Origin: NVTR01 sp036479015
GTDB taxonomy: Bacteria; Pseudomonadota; Alphaproteobacteria; Rhodobacterales; Rhodobacteraceae
DNA: 47,961 nt
Direction of reading: 5' to 3'
NCBI GenBank assembly: GCA_036479015.1
Contig: JAZGFB010000062.1
Location: forward strand, 1 to 47,961
Below, piece after piece: positions 1-8,137 of this stretch (positions within the stretch are counted from its first letter, which is position 1; the number at the start of each line of letters is the position of its first letter). The notes under the pieces were generated by a model. It ran no database searches. It was not told where the DNA came from and saw only the letters and a program-made list of their open reading frames with translations. The translations under genes and the position numbers were made by a program.

Positions 1-717
1 GGGGCTGTCCTAGATACCTAGTTCAGATACTTCCTAACCCATTGTCTTAGCTCTAATAACTGAGATGATGGGTCACTGTTGTTAAATCTCCACTCACATT
101 CCTTCAAGAATAGCCCAAAATGCGCTACTGGGACACCATTGAATTTCCGCATATGGCGCTTGGCTTGGTTCCAGAAATTCTCGATACCATTGATGTGGTT
201 GTGGCGGTCCGCAAAGAGCTTGGAATGGTTGATCCTGAAGTGGTGGAAGTCCGAGACATCCAACGTGTTGTAGCCCTTCCAGCAGTCGGAATAGACGATT
301 GAATCGGGGATTACCTTGCGCTTGATGATTGGCACCAATGTGGCCCCAGATGCATCTGGGATAATCTTGGCGTAGACCCTGCCACCCCTGTTTAATAAGC
401 CAAATACCGGCACTTTACCCGCAGCGCCCCGCCCGCGTTTACCTTTACGTTTACCGCCGAAATAGCTCTCATCCACTTCGATCTCACCGCCAAACATGGC
501 CTCGCTCTCAGCCTCCAGTTCATAAGCAATAATCTCGCGCAAGCGTAGGAAATAGTAGGCTGCCGTGTTGCGATGCACCCCGCACAGGCTGGCCGCCGTT
601 CGCGCTGTGGTTCCCGCCACGAAATGCTCAATCAGACGGCCCTGTTTATGTTTGCTTAAGCGACTCTTTCTCATACGTCCCATGATAACCCCATTTGTGG
701 TTATCTAGGACAGCCCC
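1..717 (-). mobile_element. IS1595-family insertion sequence, apparently complete
   Basis: The element is bounded by perfect 16-bp terminal inverted repeats: GGGGCTGTCCTAGATA at 1-16 and its reverse complement at 702-717. It carries one transposase on the minus strand filling almost the whole length. IS1595 elements usually make 8-bp target duplications. The right-hand flank begins TTCCATTT, but the left flank lies outside the window, so the duplication cannot be checked. Perfect ends and an intact transposase suggest a recent, possibly still mobile, insertion. It sits directly upstream of the DUF4062-like gene. Confidence 0.9.
18..683 (-). CDS. IS1595-family transposase
   Basis: The 221-residue protein has the layout of ISXO2/IS1016-type DDE transposases. 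An N-terminal helix-turn-helix-like segment (about residues 20-50, with ASLCGVHRNTAAYYFLRLR) is followed by the ISXO2-like core. The hallmark EVDESYFGGKRKGKRGRG lies near residues 69-86, carrying the first catalytic Asp. VYSDCWKGY near residue 130 carries the second. NHINGIENFWNQAKRHMRKFNGV near residues 162-184 is the typical C-terminal core, where these families use N or H/E as the third catalytic residue. The stop codon falls one base inside the left inverted repeat, so the gene is full length. There is no sign of frameshift. The family call is from motif recognition. Confidence 0.92.
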   Translation of the reverse strand: MGRMRKSRLSKHKQGRLIEHFVAGTTARTAASLCGVHRNTAAYYFLRLREIIAYELEAESEAMFGGEIEVDESYFGGKRKGKRGRGAAGKVPVFGLLNRGGRVYAKIIPDASGATLVPIIKRKVIPDSIVYSDCWKGYNTLDVSDFHHFRINHSKLFADRHNHINGIENFWNQAKRHMRKFNGVPVAHFGLFLKECEWRFNNSDPSSQLLELRQWVRKYLN

Positions 718-726
718 TTCCATTTT

Positions 727-1899
727 TTGAAAAGTGTCATCGTGAAAAATATTTTTAAAGTAAAGATTCTGCTGGCCTCCCCCGGAAACCTCGGCGAAGA
801 TCGTAAAAAGGTTTCTGAAATCATCAATTATATCAATTTGGACAGCGGGCAACAGGAAGGGTTTGTTGCGGAAATAGTTACTTGGGAGACGCACTCCCGC
901 CCTGCAGTTGGGGATTATCCGCAAGCCGTAGTAAATGATCAGTTTCCTGATGACATTGATATTTTTATTGGAATGATGGGAGCGTACTTTGGCACTCCAA
1001 CGAAACACTGGGGGTCAGGAACAGAAGAAGAGTTTAGAATTGCATATAAGAGTTGGGAAAAAACAAAAGCTCCGGAAATCATGTTCTATTTTTCTGATGC
1101 TATGTCATCTGTTAATCAAATAGACCCAGAGCAATTGTCAAAAAGAAACACATTTCGAAATGACCTGCAAAACCTTGGCGTCTATTACTTTGTTTACACT
1201 GACGTAACTGAATTTCAGTTTCACTTATTACGGCATATTTCATCCACAATCCGTGAAGTTCTCAAAGGCAAGGAAATTGGCACAAGTGAAGAAGCCATTC
1301 CCCAAGAATCAGTAATTAGTCTGAAAAACTACAGCGAACTTCTGGCTCAAGACCCACTTGTGAATGCGAATACAATGTTGGGAAAGGCCTCTGATCATTT
1401 GGACGCTTATAACAAACACCAATCAGCTTTGACTGCTGATATTGGGAGCTTGGCCAAAGTTCTTGCTAGAGAAGCTAAGAATATCAACCGTGCAACTCGA
1501 AACGGAAAATCGCAAAAAATTCAAGTATCAATCGATAATATTTATAACGGAATGGATGAATATTCGAAAAAACTAGTTATAAAAATACCCAAATTTTCAA
1601 CCGAATTTTCTGGTGCCATTATGTCCTTATTGAGGGCTTCAAAAATGGTGAAAGACAACGAATTGGAAGAAACAATACCATTAGCTGACGTTTCAGCTAG
1701 TGTCGGTCAAACACGCACAGCACTCACAAGATTGGTTGATTCAATAAAGACCGTAGAAACAGGTTTTGCTGGTTGGCCCGAAGATAATTTAGATCTCGTC
1801 ATACAAAAGAAAATAATCAGCGCATTACATCAAGATCTGGTTTCTAGCCTTGATAAATCAATAGAATTACTGGATCGACTTATGGACGAGCTTACCTGA
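727..1899 (+). CDS. DUF4062/TIR-like N-terminal domain protein, possible immune effector or sensor
   Basis: About 390 residues. Residues 10-120 resemble the DUF4062-like fold found at the N-terminus of many signalling and NLR-type proteins: a first strand with KILLASPGNLGEDRKKV, then EIVTWETHSRP, then DIFIGMMGAYFGTPT, then SGTEEEFRIAY. The rest (about 200-390) is predicted mostly helical, with no recognised enzyme motif. Codon and base use is clearly more AT-rich than the neighbours, suggesting lateral transfer. The longest frame starts with TTG at 727, ten bases after the IS end; GTG at 742 is an equally good start because the domain begins right after it. Neither has a clear Shine-Dalgarno. 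The IS may therefore have replaced the native promoter or removed a few N-terminal codons. No partner gene is adjacent. A defence role is inference only. Confidence 0.6.
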   Translation: MKSVIVKNIFKVKILLASPGNLGEDRKKVSEIINYINLDSGQQEGFVAEIVTWETHSRPAVGDYPQAVVNDQFPDDIDIFIGMMGAYFGTPTKHWGSGTEEEFRIAYKSWEKTKAPEIMFYFSDAMSSVNQIDPEQLSKRNTFRNDLQNLGVYYFVYTDVTEFQFHLLRHISSTIREVLKGKEIGTSEEAIPQESVISLKNYSELLAQDPLVNANTMLGKASDHLDAYNKHQSALTADIGSLAKVLAREAKNINRATRNGKSQKIQVSIDNIYNGMDEYSKKLVIKIPKFSTEFSGAIMSLLRASKMVKDNELEETIPLADVSASVGQTRTALTRLVDSIKTVETGFAGWPEDNLDLVIQKKIISALHQDLVSSLDKSIELLDRLMDELT

Positions 1900-1978
1900 T
1901 AGCGCATAGACATTGTTCATGCGAAAGTCATTGCTAATCTTAGCTCAAAGCATGTCAGTTTTGCCCCTTAATTAGCCA

Positions 1979-2149
1979 TTAGCATCTTCCCAAAGGCATC
2001 TTCTTTTTACGATCCCTACCGGTGCCACCCGCATCAAACGCCTGCGCGACACATTGGGCAACCAGATGATGTCGGAACTGCTCATCAAAAACATCGCCCG
2101 CAAGGGCTATATGCTGGCGATTGATAAAGACGTTATTCGGATGGTGTGA
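1979..2149 (+). pseudogene. Remnant C-terminus of a winged-helix transcriptional regulator
   Basis: After a stop at 1973-1975, an open frame reads to TGA at 2147-2149. It encodes ATRIKRLRDTLGNQ, then ELLIKNIARKGYMLAI. This looks like the recognition helix and wing of an OmpR-type DNA-binding domain, where family members end with R-LR-LG, then IKTV-G-GY-L. Nothing upstream supplies the rest of a regulator, so this is a decayed tail left by a rearrangement between the DUF4062-like gene and tetR. The 3' end overlaps the convergent TetR gene by about 17 bp. Assignment is by pattern only. Confidence 0.35.
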
Positions 2150-2774
2150 CGCGGGCCGGGGTGCCACCGGCCAACCCGTAAAGCAAAACCGTGACGTTGG
2201 CGGCCAGCCATTCCTCGGCGTAACCTTCATCGTTCAACACGTTGGGCTGGTCATTTTGCGAAGTTGCCGCATACATAACCTGATTTCCAAGCCGATCCAG
2301 AACCAGACCGGTGATCATTTCGGTCTTTAGCTCGGCACTTAGAAACCCCGACCTTTGGGCCGCGTTCAAATAGCTGGCAAAATTTTCGTGAAACCGGGAC
2401 ATGCCGACAAAGCCCTTATTTTCGCGCACAAGAATGCGAAACACCGGCGCCTGGCTTAAAAGGGCACGAAAGGTTTCGCTGATAAACATCTCCAGGCGCA
2501 GTTGGAATTCCTCAGCGGTCTTTGGCGGCTTGGCTATTAATCGTAAGGGGACGTCAAAAGTTGTTGATGTGAATTCTTCAATAATCGCGTTGAACAGGCC
2601 CTCTTTGCTACCAAAATAATGATGGATCATGGTCGCGCTGGCATCCGCCGCCTTACAGATATCGCGAACCGAAGCCCCGGCATAACCCCGCTCCGCGAAC
2701 ATTGTTTTTCCGGCGTCAATTAGGCGGGATTTTATAGATACGTCTTGAATGGTTTCTTCCCCAGATTTTATCAC
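2133..2774 (-). CDS. TetR/AcrR-family transcriptional regulator
   Basis: 213 residues, normal for the family. The N-terminal TetR helix-turn-helix spans about residues 13-60. It contains RLIDAGKTMFAERGYAGASVRDICKAA and the classic MIHHYFGSKEGLF end of the HTH. The C-terminal ligand/dimer domain (about 70-213) is variable and gives no ligand clue. The gene follows the SRPBCC gene by 19 bp on the same strand, so the two form an operon. The perfect palindrome upstream of that operon (3342-3361) is the natural candidate for its own operator, giving autorepression that is relieved by a ligand. Such TetR-START-like pairs are often linked to hydrophobic small molecules, but the inducer cannot be read from sequence. 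Confidence 0.9.
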   Translation of the reverse strand: MIKSGEETIQDVSIKSRLIDAGKTMFAERGYAGASVRDICKAADASATMIHHYFGSKEGLFNAIIEEFTSTTFDVPLRLIAKPPKTAEEFQLRLEMFISETFRALLSQAPVFRILVRENKGFVGMSRFHENFASYLNAAQRSGFLSAELKTEMITGLVLDRLGNQVMYAATSQNDQPNVLNDEGYAEEWLAANVTVLLYGLAGGTPARVTPSE

Positions 2775-2793
2775 GCATCAAACAGTCAGATAT

Positions 2794-3315
2794 TTACGCT
2801 GCTGCCAAGGCCTCAGACTTAATTTTCTCGATCTTTCTGGGATGCGGCTCACCGGTTTCGATGAAATGCGCCAGTTCTTCAAGGCCGCGCAGAAACCCAC
2901 CATCCATGCTTTTGGTTAACATGCCCTTCATTGGCTTGCTGAACCATTTTGGTCGCGCAACGCCCGAATAGGTGATGGTGCAGGTGTCATTGGTAACCTC
3001 GTTTACTGTGACGGTCGCATCATAGCCAAGCAACGGCATGAACTTTGGGCCGTCGCGTAATGAAACCTGTGTCGAAACCCTGCGTTTGGCATCGCTATAT
3101 TCGGTGATCAGCTCTTCTTGATACATAGGTTGGAACTTTTTGATCATGTAAGAATTGCGACCCTTCGCCGGCGCACCTGGCAGGGCCGCGCCCGGGATCG
3201 TGTCAGCTGTGGGGTTGGCCGCCATCCATTGGTCAACTGCAACAAAATCTTCGCCAATGATTTTCCAAGCGTGGTCGGCGGATGCTTTTACGGTAACTTT
3301 ATGTGTTGAGGTCAT
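2794..3315 (-). CDS. SRPBCC (START/Bet v1-like) family protein
   Basis: 173 residues. The N-terminus, KVTVKASADHAWKIIGEDF, is the typical first strand and helix of polyketide-cyclase/START-like (SRPBCC) proteins. A middle region includes RRVSTQVSLRDGP and CTITYSGVARP, and a long C-terminal helix near 130-155 (MLTKSMDGGFLRGLEELAHFI) closes the hydrophobic pocket. These proteins bind lipids or other hydrophobic ligands; some are enzymes, but no catalytic residue identifies one here. It is the first gene of an operon with the TetR regulator. Its start lies 27 bp from the operator-like palindrome. Function beyond ligand binding is unknown. Confidence 0.75.
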   Translation of the reverse strand: MTSTHKVTVKASADHAWKIIGEDFVAVDQWMAANPTADTIPGAALPGAPAKGRNSYMIKKFQPMYQEELITEYSDAKRRVSTQVSLRDGPKFMPLLGYDATVTVNEVTNDTCTITYSGVARPKWFSKPMKGMLTKSMDGGFLRGLEELAHFIETGEPHPRKIEKIKSEALAAA

Positions 3316-3341
3316 TTTGATATCTTTCGTCTGCTATGCTA

Positions 3342-3361
3342 TATCTAACAATCGTTAGATA
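3342..3361. promoter_or_regulatory. Perfect palindrome, likely TetR operator
   Basis: TATCTAAC-AATC-GTTAGATA is a perfect 8-bp inverted repeat with a 4-bp centre. The core CTAAC-N4-GTTAG is the shape seen in many TetR/AcrR operators. It lies 27 bp upstream of the SRPBCC start, where it would overlap a minus-strand promoter. It is the only such palindrome in the 219-bp gap up to the divergent broken gene, so it may have controlled both directions. Confidence 0.7.
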
Positions 3362-3552
3362 GTGCGATGCATTCGATTTGCCAAGGGGTAAATGGAATTA
3401 TTTTGAACACAGGGAAAAACAGCCCAACGCTTAGACAAGCTTTAAGATTTGCCATACTCTAAAAAGATGATCAAAACCCATGAACCGCTTTACTACCCCC
3501 GCGATCACGCAGCGCCACAAATTCAAGGCGGCGCTTGGAAAAGGCCGTTGTT

Positions 3553-5084
3553 TTGAAAATATTGATCCTGGGTGGCTATGGTGTATTTGGCGGCCGCCTT
3601 GCCGAACTACTGTCAGATATCAGCACCATAGAACTGCTTATCTGTGGGCGAAACCTGGCCCGCGCTGAAGCCTTCAGTGCAACCCTTGCAGGCCAGGCAA
3701 CCCTGCGCCCGATGTGCCTTGATCGCAAAGATATTGCCCAAGCCTTGCACGCCGAAAACCCCGGCCTGGTTATTGACGCATCCGGGCCGTTTCAGAACTA
3801 TGGCGACAATGGCTACCACGTCGTTCAGGCCTGCATCGCATCGGGCGTCAACTATATGGACTTTGCCGATGCTGCAGGTTTCGTGTTCGGCATTTCAAAA
3901 TTCAATGATGCCGCAAAATCAGCCAAGGTCTTTGTGCTGTCAGGTGTCAGCAGCTTTCCGGTATTAACCGCCGCCGTGCTGCGGGAAATGGCAAAAGCGC
4001 CCAGGCAACCGGGCTGGCACAAAGCCGTCGCTTCACGGTTGCTGTCCCTGGGCATCTGCCGCTCAGAAACATCCATTTTTCACTGGTCGATGTCCCTGAT
4101 CTATTGGTTATTCCACCAGAGCACGAAACCCTGCGCGATATCTGGATGGGCGCAGGCCCAGTGCCAGAGGTCTTACATAAAATCCTGAATGTCCTGGCAA
4201 AAATCCGGGCGCGCATTGGCCTGCCTTCGCTGGCCCCACTATCCGGGCTGTTTTACAGCGTTTTGAACCTGATGAAATTTGGCGAACACCGCGGCGGCAT
4301 GTATGTCAAAGCGCAGGGACTGCGCCATGGAAAAGAAACCGCCCAAAGCTGGCACCTGTTGGCCGAAGGCGATGATGGGCCCTATATTCCGTCAGTGGCG
4401 ATCGAAGCGATTATTCGTAAACTCTTAACCGGCAAGCAGCCCGGTTTTGGGGCAAGGCCCGCAACCAATGCCCTGGAAATCGCTGATTATGTGACATTGT
4501 TCGAAAACCGGTCGATATATTCGGGCTTTCGCCAACAGCTGCCTGCCACCGCCCCGTTATACCGCCAGGTGCTTGGCGATGCGTTTGATACATTGCCAAA
4601 GCAGGTTCAGCATTTGCACAATTCTGTCGCGACACGCAAATGGGTTGGGCAGGCAAAGGTCCGCAGGGGGCGCGGCCTGTTATCCAAACTGATAGGCGCA
4701 ATAATCGGGTTTCCAAAAACTGCCGACATGGTCCCCGTCAGCGTGGTTCTTTCCCCAGAAAATGGCGGCGAGCGCTGGACCAGAAATTTTGGCGGTAAAG
4801 AATTCTCATCTTTGCAAAAACTTGGCACTGGCAAGAACAACTATTTGATTACCGAAAGGTTTGGAATGGTGGTGGTCGCCTTGGATTTGGTGATCAAAAA
4901 AGACCGGCTGTACCTTGTGCCACGCCGATGGTCGTTGCTTGGCATTCCACTGCCCACAGCGCTGTTGCCCGGTGGCCAAAGCTTTGAAACCCAGCGCAGT
5001 GGCCGGTTCAATTTTGATGTTGAAATCACCGTGCCATTGATCGGCCTGATCGCCGCCTATCAGGGGGAACTAGAGCCCGGTTAA
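3553..5084 (+). pseudogene. Saccharopine dehydrogenase-like/DUF4166 protein, broken by frameshift and internal deletion
   Basis: The N-terminal part (TTG at 3553; MKILILGGYGVFGGRLAELL) is a Rossmann fold with a GGYGVFGG nucleotide loop. It continues through VIDASGPFQNYG to LTAAVLREMAK near 4000. The remainder is in another frame: from about 4018 that frame reads SRRFTVAVPGHLPLRNIHFSLVDVPDLLVIPPEHETLRD (split here for reading), then GEHRGGMYV, then a DUF4166 domain ending at 5084. In intact homologues, as I recall them, some 50-60 residues with a glycine-rich SPFAGVG-type stretch separate these parts. They are missing here, so there is a deletion of roughly 150-180 bp as well as the frame change at about 3996-4018. 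The downstream part could start at TTG 4104, but the protein would lack its cofactor domain. Original substrate unknown. Confidence 0.75.
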
Positions 5085-5086
5085 GG

Positions 5087-6163
5087 TCACACCCGCCCAG
5101 CCGCCTGACACATCACTGTCAGTTTTTCCTCGGCCAGTTCCGGGCTCAAAAACCCCAGCCCGCAATCAGGTGCCACAACCAGGCGATCACGGTCAATATG
5201 GCTCAGGGCGGCATGCAGGCGTGTCTCTACTTCATCAACGGTTTCAACCCGGCTGCTGGCAATAGCAACAGAGCCAAATATCACCGTCTTATCTTGCAAT
5301 TTATCAAGCAAATTCAGATCATTGCAACAATGGGCATCCTCGATCGAAACCTGATCAAAAGCTGCCCCGTCAATGGCGCTGGCCAGCCGGTGATAGCTGT
5401 CAGGGTCGGCCTTTTTATAGTCGGTATCATCCAGATGATCCGGATAGCCACAACACATGTGCACGACGCGGGTCACGTGGCCAGGAACCCCATGAAAACA
5501 ACGCTCTAGCCCTTCCATGCCAAAGGCCAGGGCATCATCAACCTCGCGCGCAAACAGCGGCTCATCAACCTGAATATACTGGCAACCTGCATCCACCAGC
5601 GCCAGAATTTCGCGGTTCACGGTTTCTGCCAGAACCGCGTTCAGGCGTGGGCGATCATTGTAAAAACAGTCGGCTGTTGTGTCCATAATGGTCAGCGGAC
5701 CGGGCAGCGTAAACTTGACAGGAACCGGGCTAACCCGCTGGCTTGCAACATAATCATGGGCGCCATATCCGGTGCCAACCTGCCCGATCTCAGCCCTGAT
5801 TGCCGGCAAGTCGGCGGCATAGGCCCCATCCCGCAGCACCCGATTTTCCAGGGTTTCAAAGTCAAAACCTTCCAGATGCCGACAATGGTAATGTATGTAA
5901 TTTTCCCGCCGCACCTCGCCGTCTGTTGGGATCGAAATACCGGCACGCCGCTGAATTTCAATAACTTCCTTAGCCGCCCGCACAAACAGCGCCTCATGGG
6001 AGGCATCAATATTATTGACGTCCATATTGTAATCGGTTGTGGTTTTGCTGGAATTCATACCACCAGCGTCGCGCGAACTGTCAAACCAGTCACGCACCGG
6101 AACATACGCAGGCTTGGGAAACGCGCCCAGCGTGGTGGTTGGTATTGGGGATTTTATTGCCAT
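5087..6163 (-). CDS. MetE-like cobalamin-independent methionine synthase family protein (short form)
   Basis: 358 residues, about half the size of full MetE, matching the C-terminal catalytic barrel only. Visible family marks are the start TTTLGAFPKP, then ISIPTDGEVRRENYI (about 77-90), KFTLPGPLTIMDTT (about 150-163) and YIQVDEPLF (196-204). The zinc-site ligands follow as His235 and Cys237 (VVHMCCG), Glu275 (SIEDAHCC) and Cys334 (APDCGLGFL). All four metal ligands appear present, so it should be an active thiol methyltransferase. The methyl donor is uncertain: such short core forms may use methylcobalamin-type, betaine-like or other donors rather than methyltetrahydrofolate. It is monocistronic and converges on the broken dehydrogenase with 2 bp between stop codons. 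Confidence 0.82.
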   Translation of the reverse strand: MAIKSPIPTTTLGAFPKPAYVPVRDWFDSSRDAGGMNSSKTTTDYNMDVNNIDASHEALFVRAAKEVIEIQRRAGISIPTDGEVRRENYIHYHCRHLEGFDFETLENRVLRDGAYAADLPAIRAEIGQVGTGYGAHDYVASQRVSPVPVKFTLPGPLTIMDTTADCFYNDRPRLNAVLAETVNREILALVDAGCQYIQVDEPLFAREVDDALAFGMEGLERCFHGVPGHVTRVVHMCCGYPDHLDDTDYKKADPDSYHRLASAIDGAAFDQVSIEDAHCCNDLNLLDKLQDKTVIFGSVAIASSRVETVDEVETRLHAALSHIDRDRLVVAPDCGLGFLSPELAEEKLTVMCQAAGRV

Positions 6164-6233
6164 AATAACCTCATGCGAATTTCGATTTCACTGCAATAAC
6201 AGTATCTTATGGGTGAACTAACAGCGCAGCCCC

Positions 6234-6310
6234 TGGTGACCCCGGGTGGATTCGAACCACCGGCCTACCGCTTAGGAGGCGGTCGCTCTATCCGGCTGAG
6301 CTACGGGGCC
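6234..6310 (-). tRNA. tRNA-Arg (anticodon CCT)
   Basis: Read on the minus strand, the gene starts GGCCCCG at 6310. The D-arm contains GCTCAGCCGGATAGAGC. The anticodon arm is ACCGC-CTCCTAA-GCGGT with anticodon CCT, and the T-arm contains GGTTCGAATCC. The acceptor 3' strand is CGGGGTC, with one G-U pair, then discriminator A and an encoded CCA at 6236-6234. Length 77 nt including CCA. It decodes AGG. It stands alone between the MetE-like gene and hutH. Confidence 0.95.
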
Positions 6311-6444
6311 AACAGGTGCAGGTTTTCCCGCTAGCGCCGCAAATGTCAATTGCACAAGCATCCACCCAATCGCGGCATTGACCAGCCGCCGATTTTCAAT
6401 ATCAAACTAATATTAGAAAGCTATTTCCAAGATCGGAGCACAGC

Positions 6445-7968
6445 ATGATCCAACTTTCACCCGGTGACGTAACGCTGACAGTGCTTGAAAACATTTACCG
6501 CTCCAAGCTGGCGGTCGAACTGACACCCAGTGCGCGCGGCCCAGTGGAACAGGCCGCAAAGCTGATAAAACAAGCCTCAGAAGGCAGTGCGCCGGTGTAC
6601 GGTGTGAACACCGGCTTTGGTAAACTTGCCAGCATGAAGATTGAACCGCAAGACACCGAAACACTGCAACGCAACCTGATCCTAAGCCATAGCTGCGGTG
6701 TCGGTGAGGCGCTGTCAGAACCGCTGACCCGGTTGATGATGGCGCTGAAACTCATGTCGCTGGGGCGCGGCGCTTCTGGGGTGCGTTGGGATGTGATCGC
6801 CTGCCTGCAAGACATGCTTGCCAAGGGCGTTGTCCCGGTGATCCCGGTTCAGGGCTCGGTCGGAGCGTCCGGTGATCTGGCCCCCCTTGCCCATATGGCA
6901 GCCGTGATGATCGGCCAAGGCGAAGCCGTATTTGAAAACAATCGGTTACCCGGGGCAAAAGCCCTTAAACAGGCCGGAATATCACCCATAACACTTGGCC
7001 CAAAGGAAGGGCTGGCCCTGATCAACGGCACCCAGTTTTCAACCGCCAACGCGCTGGGCGCGCTGTTTGACGGCTGGCGGCTTGTTTGTGCATCAATCAC
7101 CATATCAGCGCTGTCCACCGACGCTATCATGGGCTCAACCGCGCCGTTGCTGCCGGAAATTCACGCCCTGCGTGGGCATCGCGGGCAGATCGAAGTTGCC
7201 GCCGCCATGCGCGATGTGATGGCCGGCTCACAGATACGCGAAAGCCACCGGGACGGCGATGATCGGGTTCAGGACCCCTATTGCATTCGCTGTCAGCCCC
7301 AGGTTCTGGGGGCCGCGATTGACGTTATTCGCATGGCCGCGACAACGCTCGAAATCGAAGCAAACGCAGTTACCGACAACCCGCTGGTGCTGGTCAAGCA
7401 GGGGCTGATCGTATCAGGCGGCAATTTTCACGCCGAACCAGTTGGCTTTGCTGCGGATCAGATGGCCATGGCATTCGCCGAAATCGGCGCCATCGCCCAG
7501 CGCCGCGTGGCGCTGATGGTTGACCCAACCCTGTCCCACGATCTGCCGCCGTTTTTGACCCCCAATCCAGGGCTAAATTCCGGCTTTATGATCGCCGAAG
7601 TGACAACCGCCGCTTTGATGAGCGAAAATAAACACCTGGCCAACCCCTGCGTCACCGACAGCACACCAACATCTGCCAACCAGGAAGACCACGTTTCCAT
7701 GGCCGCATATGGGGCCTTCCGGCTGGCAAAAATGACGGCAAACCTTGGCGTCATTCTTGGGGTTGAACTGCTTTGTGCCGCGCAGGGTGTGGAAGCGCGA
7801 AAACCTTTGTGTACATCCGACCACCTACAAGCCGTTATCGGGCGGCTGCGGGGTAATATTCCAACACTTGGTCAAGACCGTTACCTGGCACCAGATATAA
7901 AAGCCGCGACTGCGCTGGTCGCATCTGGTGACATACAGGCAGCAGGTGATATCACCCTACCCTTGTGA
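6445..7968 (+). CDS. hutH: Histidine ammonia-lyase
   Basis: 507 residues, the normal HAL size. The enzyme deaminates L-histidine to urocanate, first step of the Hut pathway, in the cytoplasm. Tyr52 lies in VYGVNTGFGKL. The self-processing MIO triad Ala141-Ser142-Gly143 lies in GSVGASGDLAPLAH. DAIMGS and EIEANAVTDNPLV mark the middle of the active site. QEDHVSMAAYGA near residues 412-423 supplies catalytic residues of the partner subunit. No frameshift. hutU, hutI, hutG and a HutC-type repressor are not in the window, so here the gene is solitary, flanked by two tRNA-Arg genes on the opposite strand. Its 5' flank shows no obvious operator. Confidence 0.95.
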   Translation: MIQLSPGDVTLTVLENIYRSKLAVELTPSARGPVEQAAKLIKQASEGSAPVYGVNTGFGKLASMKIEPQDTETLQRNLILSHSCGVGEALSEPLTRLMMALKLMSLGRGASGVRWDVIACLQDMLAKGVVPVIPVQGSVGASGDLAPLAHMAAVMIGQGEAVFENNRLPGAKALKQAGISPITLGPKEGLALINGTQFSTANALGALFDGWRLVCASITISALSTDAIMGSTAPLLPEIHALRGHRGQIEVAAAMRDVMAGSQIRESHRDGDDRVQDPYCIRCQPQVLGAAIDVIRMAATTLEIEANAVTDNPLVLVKQGLIVSGGNFHAEPVGFAADQMAMAFAEIGAIAQRRVALMVDPTLSHDLPPFLTPNPGLNSGFMIAEVTTAALMSENKHLANPCVTDSTPTSANQEDHVSMAAYGAFRLAKMTANLGVILGVELLCAAQGVEARKPLCTSDHLQAVIGRLRGNIPTLGQDRYLAPDIKAATALVASGDIQAAGDITLPL

Positions 7969-8011
7969 CAGGTCACAGGGTTCTGGGTTTTGAATGGAAC
8001 TATAAGTGTAA

Positions 8012-8088
8012 TGGTGCGCTGGGGAGGATTCGAACCCCCGACCCCTTGATTCGTAGTCAAGTACTCTATCCAACTGAGCTACCAGCGC
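8012..8088 (-). tRNA. tRNA-Arg (anticodon ACG)
   Basis: On the minus strand it runs from GCGCTGG (8088) to an encoded CCA (8014-8012). The acceptor stem is perfectly paired with CCAGCGC. The D-arm has GCTCAGTTGGATAGAGT. The anticodon arm is CTTGA-CTACGAA-TCAAG, giving anticodon ACG (inosine-modified, decoding CGN). The T-arm is GGGGG-TTCGAAT-CCTCC. Length 77 nt. A plausible promoter lies just upstream. Confidence 0.95.
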
Positions 8089-8100
8089 GCCGACAGGCGG

Positions 8101-8129
8101 GATGTACCCATACGACGGGTGCTTTGCAA
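8101..8129 (-). promoter_or_regulatory. Candidate sigma70 promoter of tRNA-Arg(ACG)
   Basis: On the minus strand TTGCAA (8129-8124) is followed by exactly 17 nt and TACATC (8106-8101). Transcription would start a few bases before the mature tRNA 5' end at 8088. Spacing is ideal but the -10 is only moderately consensus. Confidence 0.4.
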
Positions 8130-8137
8130 GGGCTGAA

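Noticed and set aside
3480..3668. Plus-strand 62-codon frame before the broken dehydrogenase
   Set aside because: It overlaps the Rossmann-fold start in another frame and has no recognisable features.
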